Below are positions 44,608-57,250 of a stretch of DNA of 64,000 nucleotides, one piece after another (within the stretch, counting starts at the first letter, position 1; every line of letters starts with the position of its first letter). Source of the DNA: Hygrophila difformis (taxonomy: Eukaryota > Streptophyta > Magnoliopsida > Lamiales > Acanthaceae); NCBI GenBank assembly GCA_030278955.1, contig JAOANR010000012.1:29443977-29507976 (forward strand), read 5' to 3'. The position numbers and the translations under genes were made by a program. The notes under the pieces were generated by a model. That model had not been told where the DNA came from. It saw nothing but the letters and a program-made list of their open reading frames with translations, and ran no database searches.

Positions 44608-46217
44608 ACATCCTCACATTTAATACTGATCGTCCCCGAGCAGTCAGAGTTAATGTTCCTTGGAACACGGACTCTACATATTCAATTCATTTTCATGGCT
44701 TCATAAATTACATTCTTTTTGAATTGAGATAAGACAGTAAAAAACTACAAGTATTAAATTTCCTTGATTGCAGCGTTTAATGAAATGATACTTGCTCACT
44801 AAATTGGGCCTACAAATCAAACATTATTGTCAACCCTTCATGAATATCATGTTTGAAAAATGCAAGGATTAAAAACTAGAATTAAGGTATGACATGAACA
44901 TAATTAAAGAAACTGAGCGTCACATATGATAGAATCGGAAAATTCACTCACTCTCAACTGGGGCTTAATCATGAACGCTCAAAATCAAATTTAATTAAAT
45001 TATCCTATAAGCTTGCAATCAGACCAACTCGCCACCGGCTCATTTCTTCAAATCGAGATCCCGAGGTCTTATTTAAGGTTATAATGGGGCATACGGTTGT
45101 AACATTTGGTAGGAAAGAGAATTTATTGGGCTAAGAAGTGACAAGAGATTATTCTATCATAACTTGGCATTTTTATTTAGAATTTATGATCATCAATTAC
45201 TTCTTTCTTTTTCTATTGCGTGATATTAGACTACGTCTAATTGCTTGTCATTTGCAATTTTATTCTTGTTGAAATGAACTCAACACACTTTCTTCTTTTT
45301 TTTTTTCGATGAATCGGTTTATTGAGTACCGATTTAAACATTGTTGATGATCACAAATTCAATGCCTTTGATAGAATTTATCATTGTCCACTTGGGTTGA
45401 ATATTTTGGTCTTTTTGTAAGGCTAGGAAAATTTAATGGGTTTCAAGAAAAATTAGGCTTAAAGGCTCAAGTGGGTAATCCTAAAGGAAAAAATATTTTT
45501 GGGTTTGGATTTCAAAAGAAGGCCAAAAATTTGGGTTTTTTCTAACTGTCTCGATCATATGCTCGATTTCGGGAATATGTCATGGTCTTCAATCGGTCCC
45601 AATTGCAAGTTCTAGTTTCTTTTAACCAAATTGATTCACACATCAAAGAAATTAAATGAGTAAAAGTGACTCATGGCTCAAATCTCACAAGGTTGGATTG
45701 ATTCATGTCATACAGTATTCTCAAATTTAATCAAATCTTAAATTCTAACAATTTATTCCATCAAAATCTCCAACATGCAAGTTTATTACCCAATAAGATG
45801 ATCGCATGATTAAATTTTTATAGCTCAAAACCTTAGGAATTCATTTCATGTATGTTTTCAGTTATATTATCCCAATTTAAAAGTTTGAAAATTTAATCAC
45901 AAGCCTAAATTCAACATGTGAATTTAGAGCAGTTTATGCATACTTTTGCTGGTTATTTAATATAAAGTAGTAAAAGAGGCACTCTCAACATACAAGGTAT
46001 GTTACAGCATATTTTTGGCCTGACAGTCACTTATTCATCTCGGACTGTACAGACATCTTTTCAAAATAAATTGTTTGGACTGCAAAATTCCTTTTTGAAA
46101 GCAGTAATTACATCAATTACAAGAGATTTCAATGCAATAAGATCGAACTTGCACAAATGATAGAAATTCTCTTATATGATGTGTACAGTTAAGCTCGTAA
46201 AGATATGATTTTGAAAC
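44608..46217 (-). other. 3' untranslated part of element G
   Basis: No credible frame. The bases next to the LTR on the minus strand (ATTAAATGTGAGGATGT) are purine-rich and may act as the polypurine tract. A 19-base stretch at 44604-44622 recurs at 52974-52992. Confidence 0.5.
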
Positions 46218-47780
46218 TCAGTCTTTCTTCTCTCCCGGCTGATTGGATGGTCCCGCGCCGTCTGTCGGAGGTGGAGGTTGCTTTGGAAGTTGAGCAAGTA
46301 GAATCGCCAGAGTGGCATCGAACATCTTTCTCTGCCTTTCTTCACTCTCCAGTCTTTCCCTGTGCATGCGTTCGTCTCTTTCCAACAACATCATTTTAAA
46401 CTCATCGTGTCTTCTCCTTTGGTCCTCTCTTTCCTCTGCTCTTATTCTCCTTTCTTCTTCTTTCCCCAGAATAAATGTGTCCGCCAACGTCTTCATGCTA
46501 TCTGAGATTGTTTTGCGTATATGACTTACAATTTCGACCACATGAGAGTCGGCAGGGTTTTGGGAGAGATTTTGGCTTGCAGGAGGAATTTGTGATGGTT
46601 GAGGTTGCTGCTGTGGGACTCGAACTGGAGGTGGCGGAGGGATTTCCATCTGTTCAGGTTGGGGCTCTTCTTGGATGGTCGTCGAAGGTCCCACATCAGT
46701 ACGGGCTTTCTTTGTTCCCTTCGAGGCCCTAGAAGGCCTTGGAGCTCTCTTTCGGAGTGAGGGTGCTTGGCCACCGGATATAAACAAAGACTGAACATCA
46801 GAATTACCTTCGCCAGGCAGCTGTAGCAGAGAATACCTAATTTTTCCTTTCAAGGGGAGATGCGGCACGCTGATCGGGGGGTTTACCCTTACTGTTTTGT
46901 CGTCTGCAGATTTACTTATATTGATGCCCTGAGTAGTACAAATTCTTCTTATCAAATTCGGATAGCATAGGACCTGTTTGTCCTCTATCCGGATCGTCAG
47001 AACTTCGAAGACATGCTTCCCTACATTCAACTTCACTCCTTGCCAAAATTTCGCAAATCCCATTGACACTTCCAGACGTGGTATGTGGGTGCGAATTGGG
47101 CCGGATCTTTGACATGTAAAATTCGTAGGTCGGCATGAAGTGCAGCTGCAGCCAATTTGCATCAAAAGTGTGCTCCGGAGCAGTTACTCTCGTCATGCTG
47201 TTTGCCAAAGTAGCATACCTTCTGGCTTCCTTTGTCTTTCCCCTTTTCATCAAGATTTCTCCAACAGGGAACTCATCTCTGATGTCCGAGGTCTTGAGAA
47301 ATTGATTCAACCATTCAGGTGAAATGTTTATAACCTGACCCCGGACCCAGATCGTCTTGTTGGTGGCATCGATGTTTATAACATGAAGTTCCCCCATTTT
47401 TTATTTCTGAAAAAGGTCTCCACAGTACGGTGAAGCAAGGCATCCGGCTTGAATCCCTTGTCCGGCACAATCATTTTCAGCATTTTTGCATATCTCTCTG
47501 CCCCCTCTATCTTTCCGTTGAATTTGATTTCTAGGTCTGCTTTGCTTAATTTCTTCTTTTCATATTGCTTTGTGACTCCCATTCTATGCCTCACAGTATT
47601 CTCAGACCAAAATTCAACTGGCCGGACAGACCCCACTGATTCATCTTCACTTGTGTGCCAGTCTGTCGGCTCATCTCCCCCTTGTGCTTGCTCATTTACA
47701 GGTTCTGGCCCCGGCTCCTGTCGGCTGGATTCCGCCTCAACCTGTGTTATTACATTAATCATTGAATTGTACTCAGTCAT
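46218..47780 (-). pseudogene. C-terminal part of the element G protein, with plant-transposon-type domain
   Basis: The minus-strand reading starts near MTEYNSMINVITQ (47780). It passes through a domain with GFKPDALLHRTVETFFRNK, TIWVRGQVINISPEWLNQFL, TPEHT-like APEHTFDANWLQLHF and IRPNSHPHTTSGSVNGIC. It then runs through NLIRRICTTQGI into a Pro/Gln-rich stretch and a charged coiled coil (KEEERRIRAEEREDQRRR). The frame changes near 47390 and again near 47100. The domain fits my memory of the 'putative plant transposon protein' family (PF20167), often found with plant retrotransposons. No catalytic motif of pol is present. Confidence 0.65.
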
Positions 47781-48985
47781 TACAGGCTTTGGAAAATTAA
47801 GAACAGGAAAATAAGGATCAACGCTAGTTGATACGTCCTCCTCTTCCCTTAAAACATTTTCAGCTGCAGCTTCTGTTAAAATTTCCCGGACATTTTCTTT
47901 GAAAAATGGGACTACCGTCTGCTCGACTGGTCTATCTTCCAGAATGTTGGCGAGTGAAGCTGCATCAATTTATGCTTGCGATGCTCCTTCTTCAGCTAGC
48001 TGAACTTGTCCTTCTGCTTTTCTTTTTCTATGCGCCTTTTTCAGCCATGCATGCCACCCATAAGGGGTCATCCTTCTTGAATTTGAAAAATGTTCTGAAT
48101 TCTTCATCTCTTTGCTCTTGAGTTAAGTGTGCATAAGGATGAGGCTCATCCCTAGCAGGAGGTCTTGTTTCAGGCATAGTATCCAGCACTTGCAGTTCTT
48201 CATCCTCTATCTCCTCTATTGGCTTGGCATGTGCAGCTTTTTCCTTTCGGATCTCATCCTACCGTTTCTCCATCTCCTCACCTTTTTCAATTTTTACTTG
48301 AATAATTTCCTCCCTTGTCGGCTCTTCTACTATTTCAGTTTCAGCCCCCTTCTTTGATTCCAATTCAGCTTCCAGTTTCCGGGCAGCTTCCTCATCCTTT
48401 GTCTGCAGAATATTTCTCATCATTTCGGCCTCCTTCATTGCTTTCTTCTCCTTTTCAATTCGTTCCTCCTCATCCATTCTTTCTTTTCCTGAACCTCCTA
48501 TTTCAGCACTTTGCTCAGCTAGGTCATTCCTGCATCCTCCTCTTCTTGTAGTTTCTTGGCCAATTCAGCATCCAGGGCAATCGGATGTTTCCTCTTGGGG
48601 GTGGCGGTGGCATTACCCCTTTTCCTTTATCAGTTGGATCTGCGGGCTCAGCAGGTTTCTTGGCAGTTGGCTCAGGCTCTTTAATTACAACTTTCCGTTC
48701 CGGAACCCGCCCACTCTTCTCCTTTTCTGCCAACTTAACTAGCCTTCGTCTGGATTGCACTGGAGGTTTAGGCTGGGTTGCAGTTTCAGCAACAGCAGGT
48801 GCTGGCGTTTCAGATTGCACAGGTTGCACAGGAAGTTCGGCAGTAGTAGTAGGCACTGAAACTTGAACTGATTCTTGCTGCGTTGTGGGTTCTTCTGGTG
48901 GGGGCGTGGAAATGTATTCATCAATAATAGGATCTGGATCCTCTCCGGTTTTCTTCTCAATATTGGGCTCATCTTCATAACCTAG
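47781..48985 (-). pseudogene. Middle part of the element G protein, low complexity and coiled coil
   Basis: A Pro/Thr/Val-rich part (ETPAPAVAETATQPKP) is followed by a Lys-rich part (RRRLVKLAEKEKSGRVPERK) and PPPPPRGN. A long charged helix (EEERIEKEKKAMKEAEMMRN) and further acidic helices come next. Reading in one direction needs passage over stops at about 48986, 48524 and 48259 and frame changes near 48530 and 48050. The similar composition on both sides of each break shows one decayed gene. Confidence 0.65.
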
Positions 48986-50290
48986 TTATTTTTCAGCATG
49001 TTTCAAATAGTCTTCAATAAAACTCCGGAGAGTAATCCGCACCAGTTGCCCTTCCCAGTCCTCTTTGATCTTTTTGCAGAATTTGCTCCGAACATTGTGA
49101 TTGTAGTGCAAGATTTTCTGCTTCTTCGTCTTATCATTGCAATATCGAAGGGCCTCTTTGTCCATTTCCATGAGCAATTCTAGATAGGAGGTCCGAAATT
49201 TTTCTATCATTTCCCCCACCAGATCTATCTGTATGCCCTTCAGGTATGACATATCCTGGGCGAAATCATAATTCAGATAAGCTCCAGCCTCCGCTTTTGA
49301 CATCAGCTGGAACTATCTCTCGTTCTTCTTGATTGGCTTCCAGCTGCCCTTGTGTATGTCCACCATCATTTTATCCCTTAGTACATCAATATGTTGTGGA
49401 AATTCTGAATTCTTAGCTGTTCCCTGCTGCCCGTATTTCCTGTGTGTGAACACATATTCAAATTCCTCATCAGCTGGCAGTTCTACTCCCTTGTCCAGGA
49501 ATGATTTGGTGATGCTGGGATTCCCTTTTCTCCAAACAAAGGTCAGATCCTCCCACTGTTGCCTTGCATCTGCAATCATCTTTCTCATAGTGTTCAGCAG
49601 TGAGGTATTTTTGCTTTGCTCGAAGTTTTCTGCGCTCTTCATGTGCTTGTGCAGGTTGAAGCTCAACTCTCGATGCCTGAGACGGGCCTGATCCGTGATC
49701 CATCTTTGTTCTACCGACCCCCTCTTCTCAAACAGATATGGGTTCCATTTGAAAGGAAATGCTTCATGCATCATAATTACCCCGCTGTTTAAGATTCTGC
49801 TTAAATCAATCTGTTTTTCTGCGAAGGCCATCCGCACCTGAGGATCTATAATTTGATTCGGGATGATGACATCGAAATCAGCCAGTTTTGGATCCTTTGT
49901 TCCTCTTTCCACATGCCTATTCCAAATAGCTATGTGTTCTTTGAATCTCAACTGAATGCATTCATGGTGGACACCTGGAGTTGTCAGTACATCGTTTGCG
50001 GCATGATCCATCATCATCCCCCAGAATTTCTTTAGAAAGTGATAGTAATCCCTTTGTATAGATGCAGCAACAATGCTTCTCTCCTCTGGTGGTATATTCA
50101 CATCACATCCTGGTGGAAGCTCCAGTTTATCCTCCGTGGTGTGATCCAGCGGCACTTTATATTCTGATACTATTGCTGCTCTCATATTCTTGATTTCGGT
50201 ACGGTCAACCGAAGCCTGCTTTGCTGCTTGCTCATATGTGCAATCAGGCAGCCCGATGCCTGATTTTACTACTAATTCATTCCTGAAAAG
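48986..50290 (-). pseudogene. N-terminal part of the element G protein (gag-like position)
   Basis: The reading begins behind TATCCTTTTCAG (a splice-acceptor-like sequence at about 50286-50297). It continues as VSEYKVPLDHTTEDKLELPP, IQRDYYHFLKKFWGMM and FPFKWNPYLFEKRGSVEQ to an in-frame TAG at 49313. After that it goes on in the same frame (AEAGAYLNYDFAQDMSYLKG) to TAA at 48986. It has the place of gag in the element, but no zinc knuckle and no motif I recognise. It is rich in aromatic and charged residues, like a folded structural protein. Function unknown. Confidence 0.6.
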
Positions 50291-53111
50291 GATAGAGGGG
50301 ATTAGAGATACTCAAGTTTTTATAGTTTTCATGAATTGTTCAAGTTAAAAAAATCAACATCCTAACATTTTGAGCTTTGCTCGAAATGTGATTTAATTGA
50401 TTGAACTTGAATTTATTAAGAGGTCTATATACAATATTTATAAACTAAAATTTAACATCTATCCTAATTTATTAAAATTTAGTTCATTGGACCCAAAATA
50501 TTTTTGGTTGGACTCTTGAGTCCAAAAAGAGAAAATAAATTAGTCATTGGACCAAAAATCTTTTTAATGGGCCATTGGGCCCAAAAACTTCATTTTCTCA
50601 ATTTTATTAAACAAGCTCGAGGCACTTGTTGAAAATGGAACGAGATGAGATGAATGGAATGAATTGCTCGAATTTGGAATGTGCAGTGGAGACGTGGCGA
50701 AATGTATTTGCTATTTCCGGATTGCTTGGACTGTCTTTGGACAGTTTAACCCTCACTAAAATTGCAAACACTATTTTTTAATTTTAAAGGTTGACTTGTT
50801 TTATTTAATAAAAAGTGGGGTGTGTGTGGCCCCATTTTTGGATTTTGAAAAGTGATAGCAGTTATAAGTGGTGAAAAATACTGCTATCTCACTCACACTC
50901 TTAGTTCCATTGGGAACCAAAAACACCAAGTCAAACTTTTATTCCCAACCCACTATTTTTGTCTTTTTGTGAAAAGGGTTTTTCTGAAAAGGTGTTGGTG
51001 TGCACTGAATTTGCCACATACACACCAACACTTCCACTTTACAGATTGCAGCACCCAGAGCACAGACATGCCAAAGCAGGGAAAGGCATTTATTGTCTAC
51101 ATTGGCATGCAAACAACATGAACATCAAAATAGATTCAATAGCCATGCTAACACCCATTCATGCTTTGGAATTTCAAAAACACAAGATCAACAGCTCTAG
51201 CATGCTTCCTGACTAAACTTAAACTCAGAATCAAACACAGTTCATGTTCCCATCTCACCAAAAACAAAAGATTAGACAAACCAGCATGCTTCAAAATCTC
51301 AGGTTTAGCAAGGTAAGGCATTTATGCACAAGACCTCAAAATGAACATACAAACAGATTCACTAGGACATGCTTTACAGATATTACAGATAACTAATAAC
51401 ACCAGGTCATTCGAAAATAACCAAGTGTTCACTAGCATCATTCCTTGTTTAGATTTCACAAAATTCTCATGGGAGATTCAGCAAAACAATTAGGATATAT
51501 GAAACTGATAGAACAAGAGCACTAAAAGACATTAGAACTAAAGAGAACCTCAGAACCCTAAAACCTTGAAAAACCCAACAATGGCGGAACTCGCCACCGT
51601 TGGAACCTTAATCCTGCAGCCATCCTCCAAACACCCTAAACAGTAGGAAAAAAAAATCAAGCGCCCAACAATAATCGAACACTCCCCCGCCCTAAACATG
51701 CTCGGCCAACACCCAAACTTGCAACAGAACCCATGATTCATACTGCCCATCATATGAAATGCTCAGAATTGAAATCAAACAGGCAAAACAGAATACAATA
51801 ACACCCATTCACACATTATCGCATAACAAGAACAAAAACCCCCAAAAATCGCAGGAACAGGGAGGGTACAGGGCATGTGCAAATCGAGATGAGAAAGCCC
51901 TTACCATGGCTCGGCCTTGCTAGATGATGATGGAGATGCAATTGCGATTGTGCGCGAAAATTGGGCAGAGTAACGCCTGGAAGTGGTCGGAAAAGTTTCG
52001 AAGAACACGTGGTGTTCGTCGGGATTGAGGGTTTCGGAGTTTGAGAGAGTTTTGAAAATTTTCTAAGTATGGGAGCGTAGGGAGGAAGAAGAAGAATGGG
52101 GGGGTATAAATACTAATGGGCCCAGTCGCGGAACTAGGTTTAGCGACTGGGGTCTAGCGACATTAGAGGTGTCGCTAGACTGGAGGCCTGTCGCGGGACT
52201 ATGTTCCGCGACAGGAGGGTATCGCGAAAGGATTTAATAAGGGGAGTGGGGCCAAGTGAGAGTGTGTCGCGGAGCTGGAGGCCAGTCGCGAGGCAATTGT
52301 CTCGCGACTGGGAGTATCGCGACAGGGACAGAAAGGTTTGGGGACATCTTTGGAGAGGTGGTGGCCCAGATGAGATCGTGTCGCGGAACTCAATCCTGTC
52401 ACGAGACATGGTCTCGCCACATGGGTTTGCTTCGTGACATGGTCTGGAAGAAAAAGGGGGGTTAGGAGCCCTGGCGCTAGACTTGTTCCGTGTCGCGAGA
52501 CTGGGTTTCGCGACAGGAGTTGAGTTTCGCGACTGAGGTCCCAAACTACATCTGGAGGACCGTGTCGCTATCCTCCCTCCCTGTCGTGAGACTAGGTTTC
52601 GCGACAGGGGAGGGGTTTCGCGACACAGAATTTGAATTTTCAAATTTTTATGGACTGGGCCCGAGTGTGATATTGTGCCTGAGTCCATTTTATTTGTTTT
52701 GGATCTGAATAAATTCAGTCCAACGAAATTCAAAATACTGGGCTAGAAATTTAAATAATCCACTTGCTTAAAAATAGATTGGATCAATTCCATTTATTTG
52801 TAAAATTTATTCCGAATTTTAAATTGCTTTAAATTCCGAGAATATTTTCTTAAATTCATGGAATTAATCCAACCGGGAACCTGGTTTTCCGTGCCATTTT
52901 TCTGCTCCTTCTTTTTGGTGGCTCCATGATTCCTGCAAGAAAGGATACCTTATTGGTTAGGTGTTCCCCTCAAATCAACATCCTCACATTTAGAGTCTTA
53001 GTACTCTAAATGTTTAATAGATTTGAGGGTACTTCTCTGTTCTGAAATATGTACACGAAACTAACTATGAATAAGTCAGGAGTTTAATTCTATTATAAAA
53101 CGGCGCTGCAT
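50291..53111 (-). other. 5' leader of element G
   Basis: About 2.8 kb between the primer site and the first coding sequence, without credible frames. It carries the palindrome array 52121-52627. A short palindrome, TTTAGAGT, spacer, ACTCTAAA, lies at about 52990-53011. Confidence 0.6.
52121..52627. repeat. Palindrome array in the leader of element G
   Basis: About six units of the same kind as in the LTR, with CCCAGTCGCGGAACTAGG closed by GCGACTGGG, and GCCAGTCGCGAGGC, ATTG, TCTCGCGACTGG. One inner hairpin is CCAGTCGCGAGGCAATT against a matching TCTCGCGACTGG arm. It is present in the internal region, not only in the LTRs. Confidence 0.85.
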
Positions 53112-53129
53112 CCTCCCCGGCAACGGCAC
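53112..53129 (-). promoter_or_regulatory. Primer-binding site of element G
   Basis: On the minus strand GTGCCGTTGCCGGGGAGG lies two bases inside the LTR end (GTTTCA). It closely resembles the TGGCGCCGTTGCCGGGG primer site of Athila/Tat elements. Confidence 0.75.
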
Positions 53130-55611
53130 TATGAAACTTTTGACAATTTCCCACTATATGAGTATTTTCTGAAAAATAATAATAATCCCGGTTTAATTTT
53201 GTTTAATGAAACCAAATTATGAAGATGGAGTTGGGATTAGGGATATGTTTATAGAGTGTCACGTTTTTATATACTCATGTAGGAAACTGTGGCCCGAAAG
53301 CGCACGGTGTCAAAAATTGCAGTAATTTATAGTAAGACCGGATCATTCACTAGAGGATGTGCGATGGAAGCAGGTCCCACGCCGTTTTACAAGATTTTCA
53401 ACTCGGTTACTCGAATCAGTTTTAGAAGTTGACTCTCAACTACTTTACTGAATTTAATCTAAACAGTTTAAACTATTCTACAAAGCACATTAATTCTATT
53501 CTAAAAAGCGGATAAGTTTAATCTAAGAAAGCAATAAAATAATTCTAAGAAAACGGTTAAAATTATTCTAAGAAAGCAGATTTAAAATGAGACAGAATGG
53601 ACAGGAAGGAAATAATAAAACTTGGACAAGATTCAGATGAAAGACAATTAAATTTCCATTTTATTACACAGATCTTAGTTTGGGATAATCCTTTCAATTA
53701 GCTAACTCTCATGCTCCTATACTATGTTCCCTTTAACAGACAGGTACTTACAGTAGAGGTTTACATGCTCTTAAGAAGACAAATTCTAAGACACCACAGA
53801 CGCATAACTACCCTTGCAATGCACTGCTAAGGTATATTATTTATCTGTGGTGGACAAGCAACACCTGACAAATCATTAGTTGAAGTGCCAAGTACTTCCA
53901 TCATTTCCCCGGTCACACCCAAAGATTTAAATCAAGCCCTGAACTATTTCATAACTCCCATTCCTAGTAGCAGTGAGAAGTTCTCTCAATACATCCGAGT
54001 GACCTCTATAAAAGCATTTAAAAGAAAGCGGTAAAGAAAGCATTTAAAATCCTATCACTCGGAGGTTTTAAAAGCATCATACTAGTAGTAAATGAGAGCC
54101 CCCAGTCTTAATGACCTGACGCAGATCAAGAATTCCCGGACATCAGTAAACCGCTCGTAGTGTCTACCTACTCCCGAGTGGTTATGAGATACAAACTAAT
54201 GAAATAAACTAATAAATTAGTTTGTTCCGGATGCACTCACTCAAGACTCAAAAATAGGCTTTGGCAGAAGAGGATAGTAGTTGAAAGAATACTCAACCCT
54301 ACCTTAGAAAATAACCAAGGCCCACATGTTGTTCTTCTAGTATTATCTATCACACCTTATCTGAATCCAATTGGACTCTGATTCAGTGTAATATTTAATA
54401 TAAGATTTCCAACATACAGCAATTTTGGAAAATAATTGATGTTTGAAAATCATTCCCTAAACGGGTACTAAACTCTCAATTAAAACACAGATCCTTTCAG
54501 TCTAGGTGAGACCTAATCGCTGACTCTGCTTCTAACTTCCCAAAATCAACCCCCAGTCGAATGTGAATTAGTCATAACAGTGGAATTTATCCCTTACTTA
54601 GATCCGGATTTTATAAAGGAATTTTTGTTGGAAATTTATTGTGAGACATCTGATTTAAATCAAGACTTCTATGTCCAATGGAAAGATCCCAAAATAATTA
54701 GACCACAATATTTACATAATAAGATCATGCATAAATTTATAAAGAAGTGTAAAATTAAATTAACCCAAAATATAAGGTGGGTTTAGACAGAATGTGATAC
54801 AAACACAGAGATGAAATAGCTGGGGATGAGAAGGATTTATTTTAGCTAAAAAGATGACAAGAATAATCAGGAGAATCTGGACCACAAACATCTGCTATCC
54901 AGTTCACAATCATTCCAGGTGGAATGGTTTTAGACAGCAGAAGACCTTAAATGACAGTGATCGCTATCATCAAAACTCCTATTATCTGTTAAATGAGAGA
55001 AAAACCTACATATTTTCTCACTATAATACCAGTCAAAAGTGTTGATCGACACCATCTGATAATATTACAGTTTGAAATTCGGGTTTGAAAATGAAATAAG
55101 AAAATAAAACTTTATTCAGACAGGGACTGACTGAGTGGCTACTTCATTTCCCGGTAAGAGGACCGTTCGCCTGACCTCATCAGTCACTATCCAAACCATG
55201 CAAATAACAAATGGTAATTAATACACAGACTACGTGCTACATTATTCTGTGATATCTTTTACTGTTCATTCACACATCACGAAAAAGACAAAATGAAAAT
55301 AAATAAAATAAAAGAGGATACCTTGTATGTGAGACATTGGTTTCTCATGCAAGGTTATGGTATTAATACATAATTAATGACTTAAATAATCCTTGATACC
55401 ATAATTAATTACAGTCCGGATTATCTGCTTAAGGCACTAAGGTTTTGGTTATATAAAAGTATTTTAATGAGAATTGAACAATGATCCTTTAATCATGGTA
55501 ATTATCGATCTTAATCATTTCTAATTATGATCTTTAATTATTGACTTAAGGGTTCAATTAATTAATGGATGGATGTGGAAAAACATAAAATTTTGGCAAG
55601 AGAGTGCCATG

Positions 55612-56185
55612 CATGTCGTGAGACAGAATTGCGTCGTGAACCGTGGGTTCACGACGGGAGGATCACGACATGAGGGGGAAAGAATAAAAGATTTGAATTT
55701 TTGGAATTTTTAGGGTTTCCATGTCGCTAGACAAAATGTGTGTCGTGAGACATAGTCTCACGATAGGGGTCTCGCGATATGGGGCTAGAAGGCAGAACTT
55801 TTTGGGAATTGAAAGAGATAAGAATTCTGTCGTGATACCATAAATTGTGTCGCGGACCTAAGTTCGCGACATGGGTATCGCGACAGGTGGATTTTTAGAA
55901 ATTTTTGCAAGGCTTTGACTTCGTGTCGCTAGAAAAAAATTGTGTTGCAAGACGTGGTCTCGCGACAGGGGTCTGGCGACACGAGGCTTTTCTAAAGTTT
56001 TCTAAGTATTGGTCCCCAGTCGCAAACCTTAAAAGTGTGTCGCGAGACGTGGTCTCGCGGCAGGATGGTCTAGCGACTGGGTTTTCAAAAAATTATAAAA
56101 CAAGTATCCCAAGGCACCCATGTCGCGAGACTACCTTCCTGTCGCTAGACGTGGTCTCGCGCCAGAAAGAGGTTAGCGACATGGG
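55612..56185. repeat. Palindrome array in the 5' LTR of G
   Basis: Counterpart of 42615-43194. The first unit here is better kept: outer arms CATGTCGTGA and TCACGACATG, inner arms CGTCGTGAACC and GGTTCACGACG. Confidence 0.9.
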
Positions 56186-56861
56186 CGTGGTTCAGGACAA
56201 AAGTCAGAAAAAGGAACAGTAGCATGCATTGTACGTGATCTCACCCCATTTCAGATTCAAAAGTAATTTTTAACCCAAAATAAACAAACATAATTTGAAT
56301 CTACCTAAAACATGCTTGCATAAAAATAAACTAACTGAAACAATATTGAAATAAAGCAAAATCCTAATCTAGGGTTTAATCACATACTATGCATGCTCAT
56401 TATCCAAAAATAAGAAGGCAGTAAGCATAAAAATGGAAAATAAAGGTCAAATGACCCAAAGATAAAATGAAAGCAGTAAGATCCATGGGATTATAACACC
56501 CATTTCATGGTTTTGGGACACCATTTAAGATTAGCTTCCCATTTTATTAATGGATTTGATAATACCCATCATTTGGGTATTTCAAACCCTAAAACAAAAG
56601 TGTAGAACAAGAAAACATAGGTGTAAAGTGGCCACCTAAACTACTGAAATGGCAAAAACAACATTAAAATAAACTAATCTAAGCTAAACTAGTGCATAAA
56701 TTAAATAATACAAAAAAATATAAAACTAAACTAAGAACTACCTAGGAACTGATCACCCAAGCTTGTCTTCAAGAGTGAAATTCTAACTCTCGAGCACAAG
56801 GGGATCACCTCATATTTATAGAGATGAAACCTAGGCCCATGGGCCTTGATCCGAGGCCCAT

Positions 56862-57250
56862 TGTGTCGCAAGACATCATACACATCACAGTCGTGTCGCG
56901 GAATCACGCGATGTGACGTGAAACGAGGCTGCATGGCGCAAATCTTCACGACTGGGTCTTTGTTCTCTCCATTTCTTGCTTCTGTGTCGCTAGCCACACC
57001 CCTGTCGCGAGACCATGCTTCGCACCACGGGGCTAGCGACAAGGGTCTAGGGACACGGTTTCTTCTTCATTTGTGCTTTGTGGTCCGAGACCATCCCGTG
57101 TCGCTAGACCATGCTTTGCGCCACGGGACTAGCGACAGGGTCTTGCTGGACTGGCATTCCCTTCATTTGTGTTGTTGTGTCGCTAAACCCTCCCGTGTCG
57201 CTAGACCATGCTTTGCGCCACGGGAGTCTAGCGACAGGGTGCTCCGGACA
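56862..57250. repeat. Second palindrome array in the 5' LTR of G
   Basis: Counterpart of 43878-44260, with the same CCCGTGTCGCTAGACC units. Confidence 0.85.

Noticed and set aside
52140..52733. 197-codon minus-strand frame in the leader of G
   Set aside because: It is rich in Ser, Arg and Thr and repeats with the palindrome units, with no domain. It looks like a by-product of the CpG-rich array.
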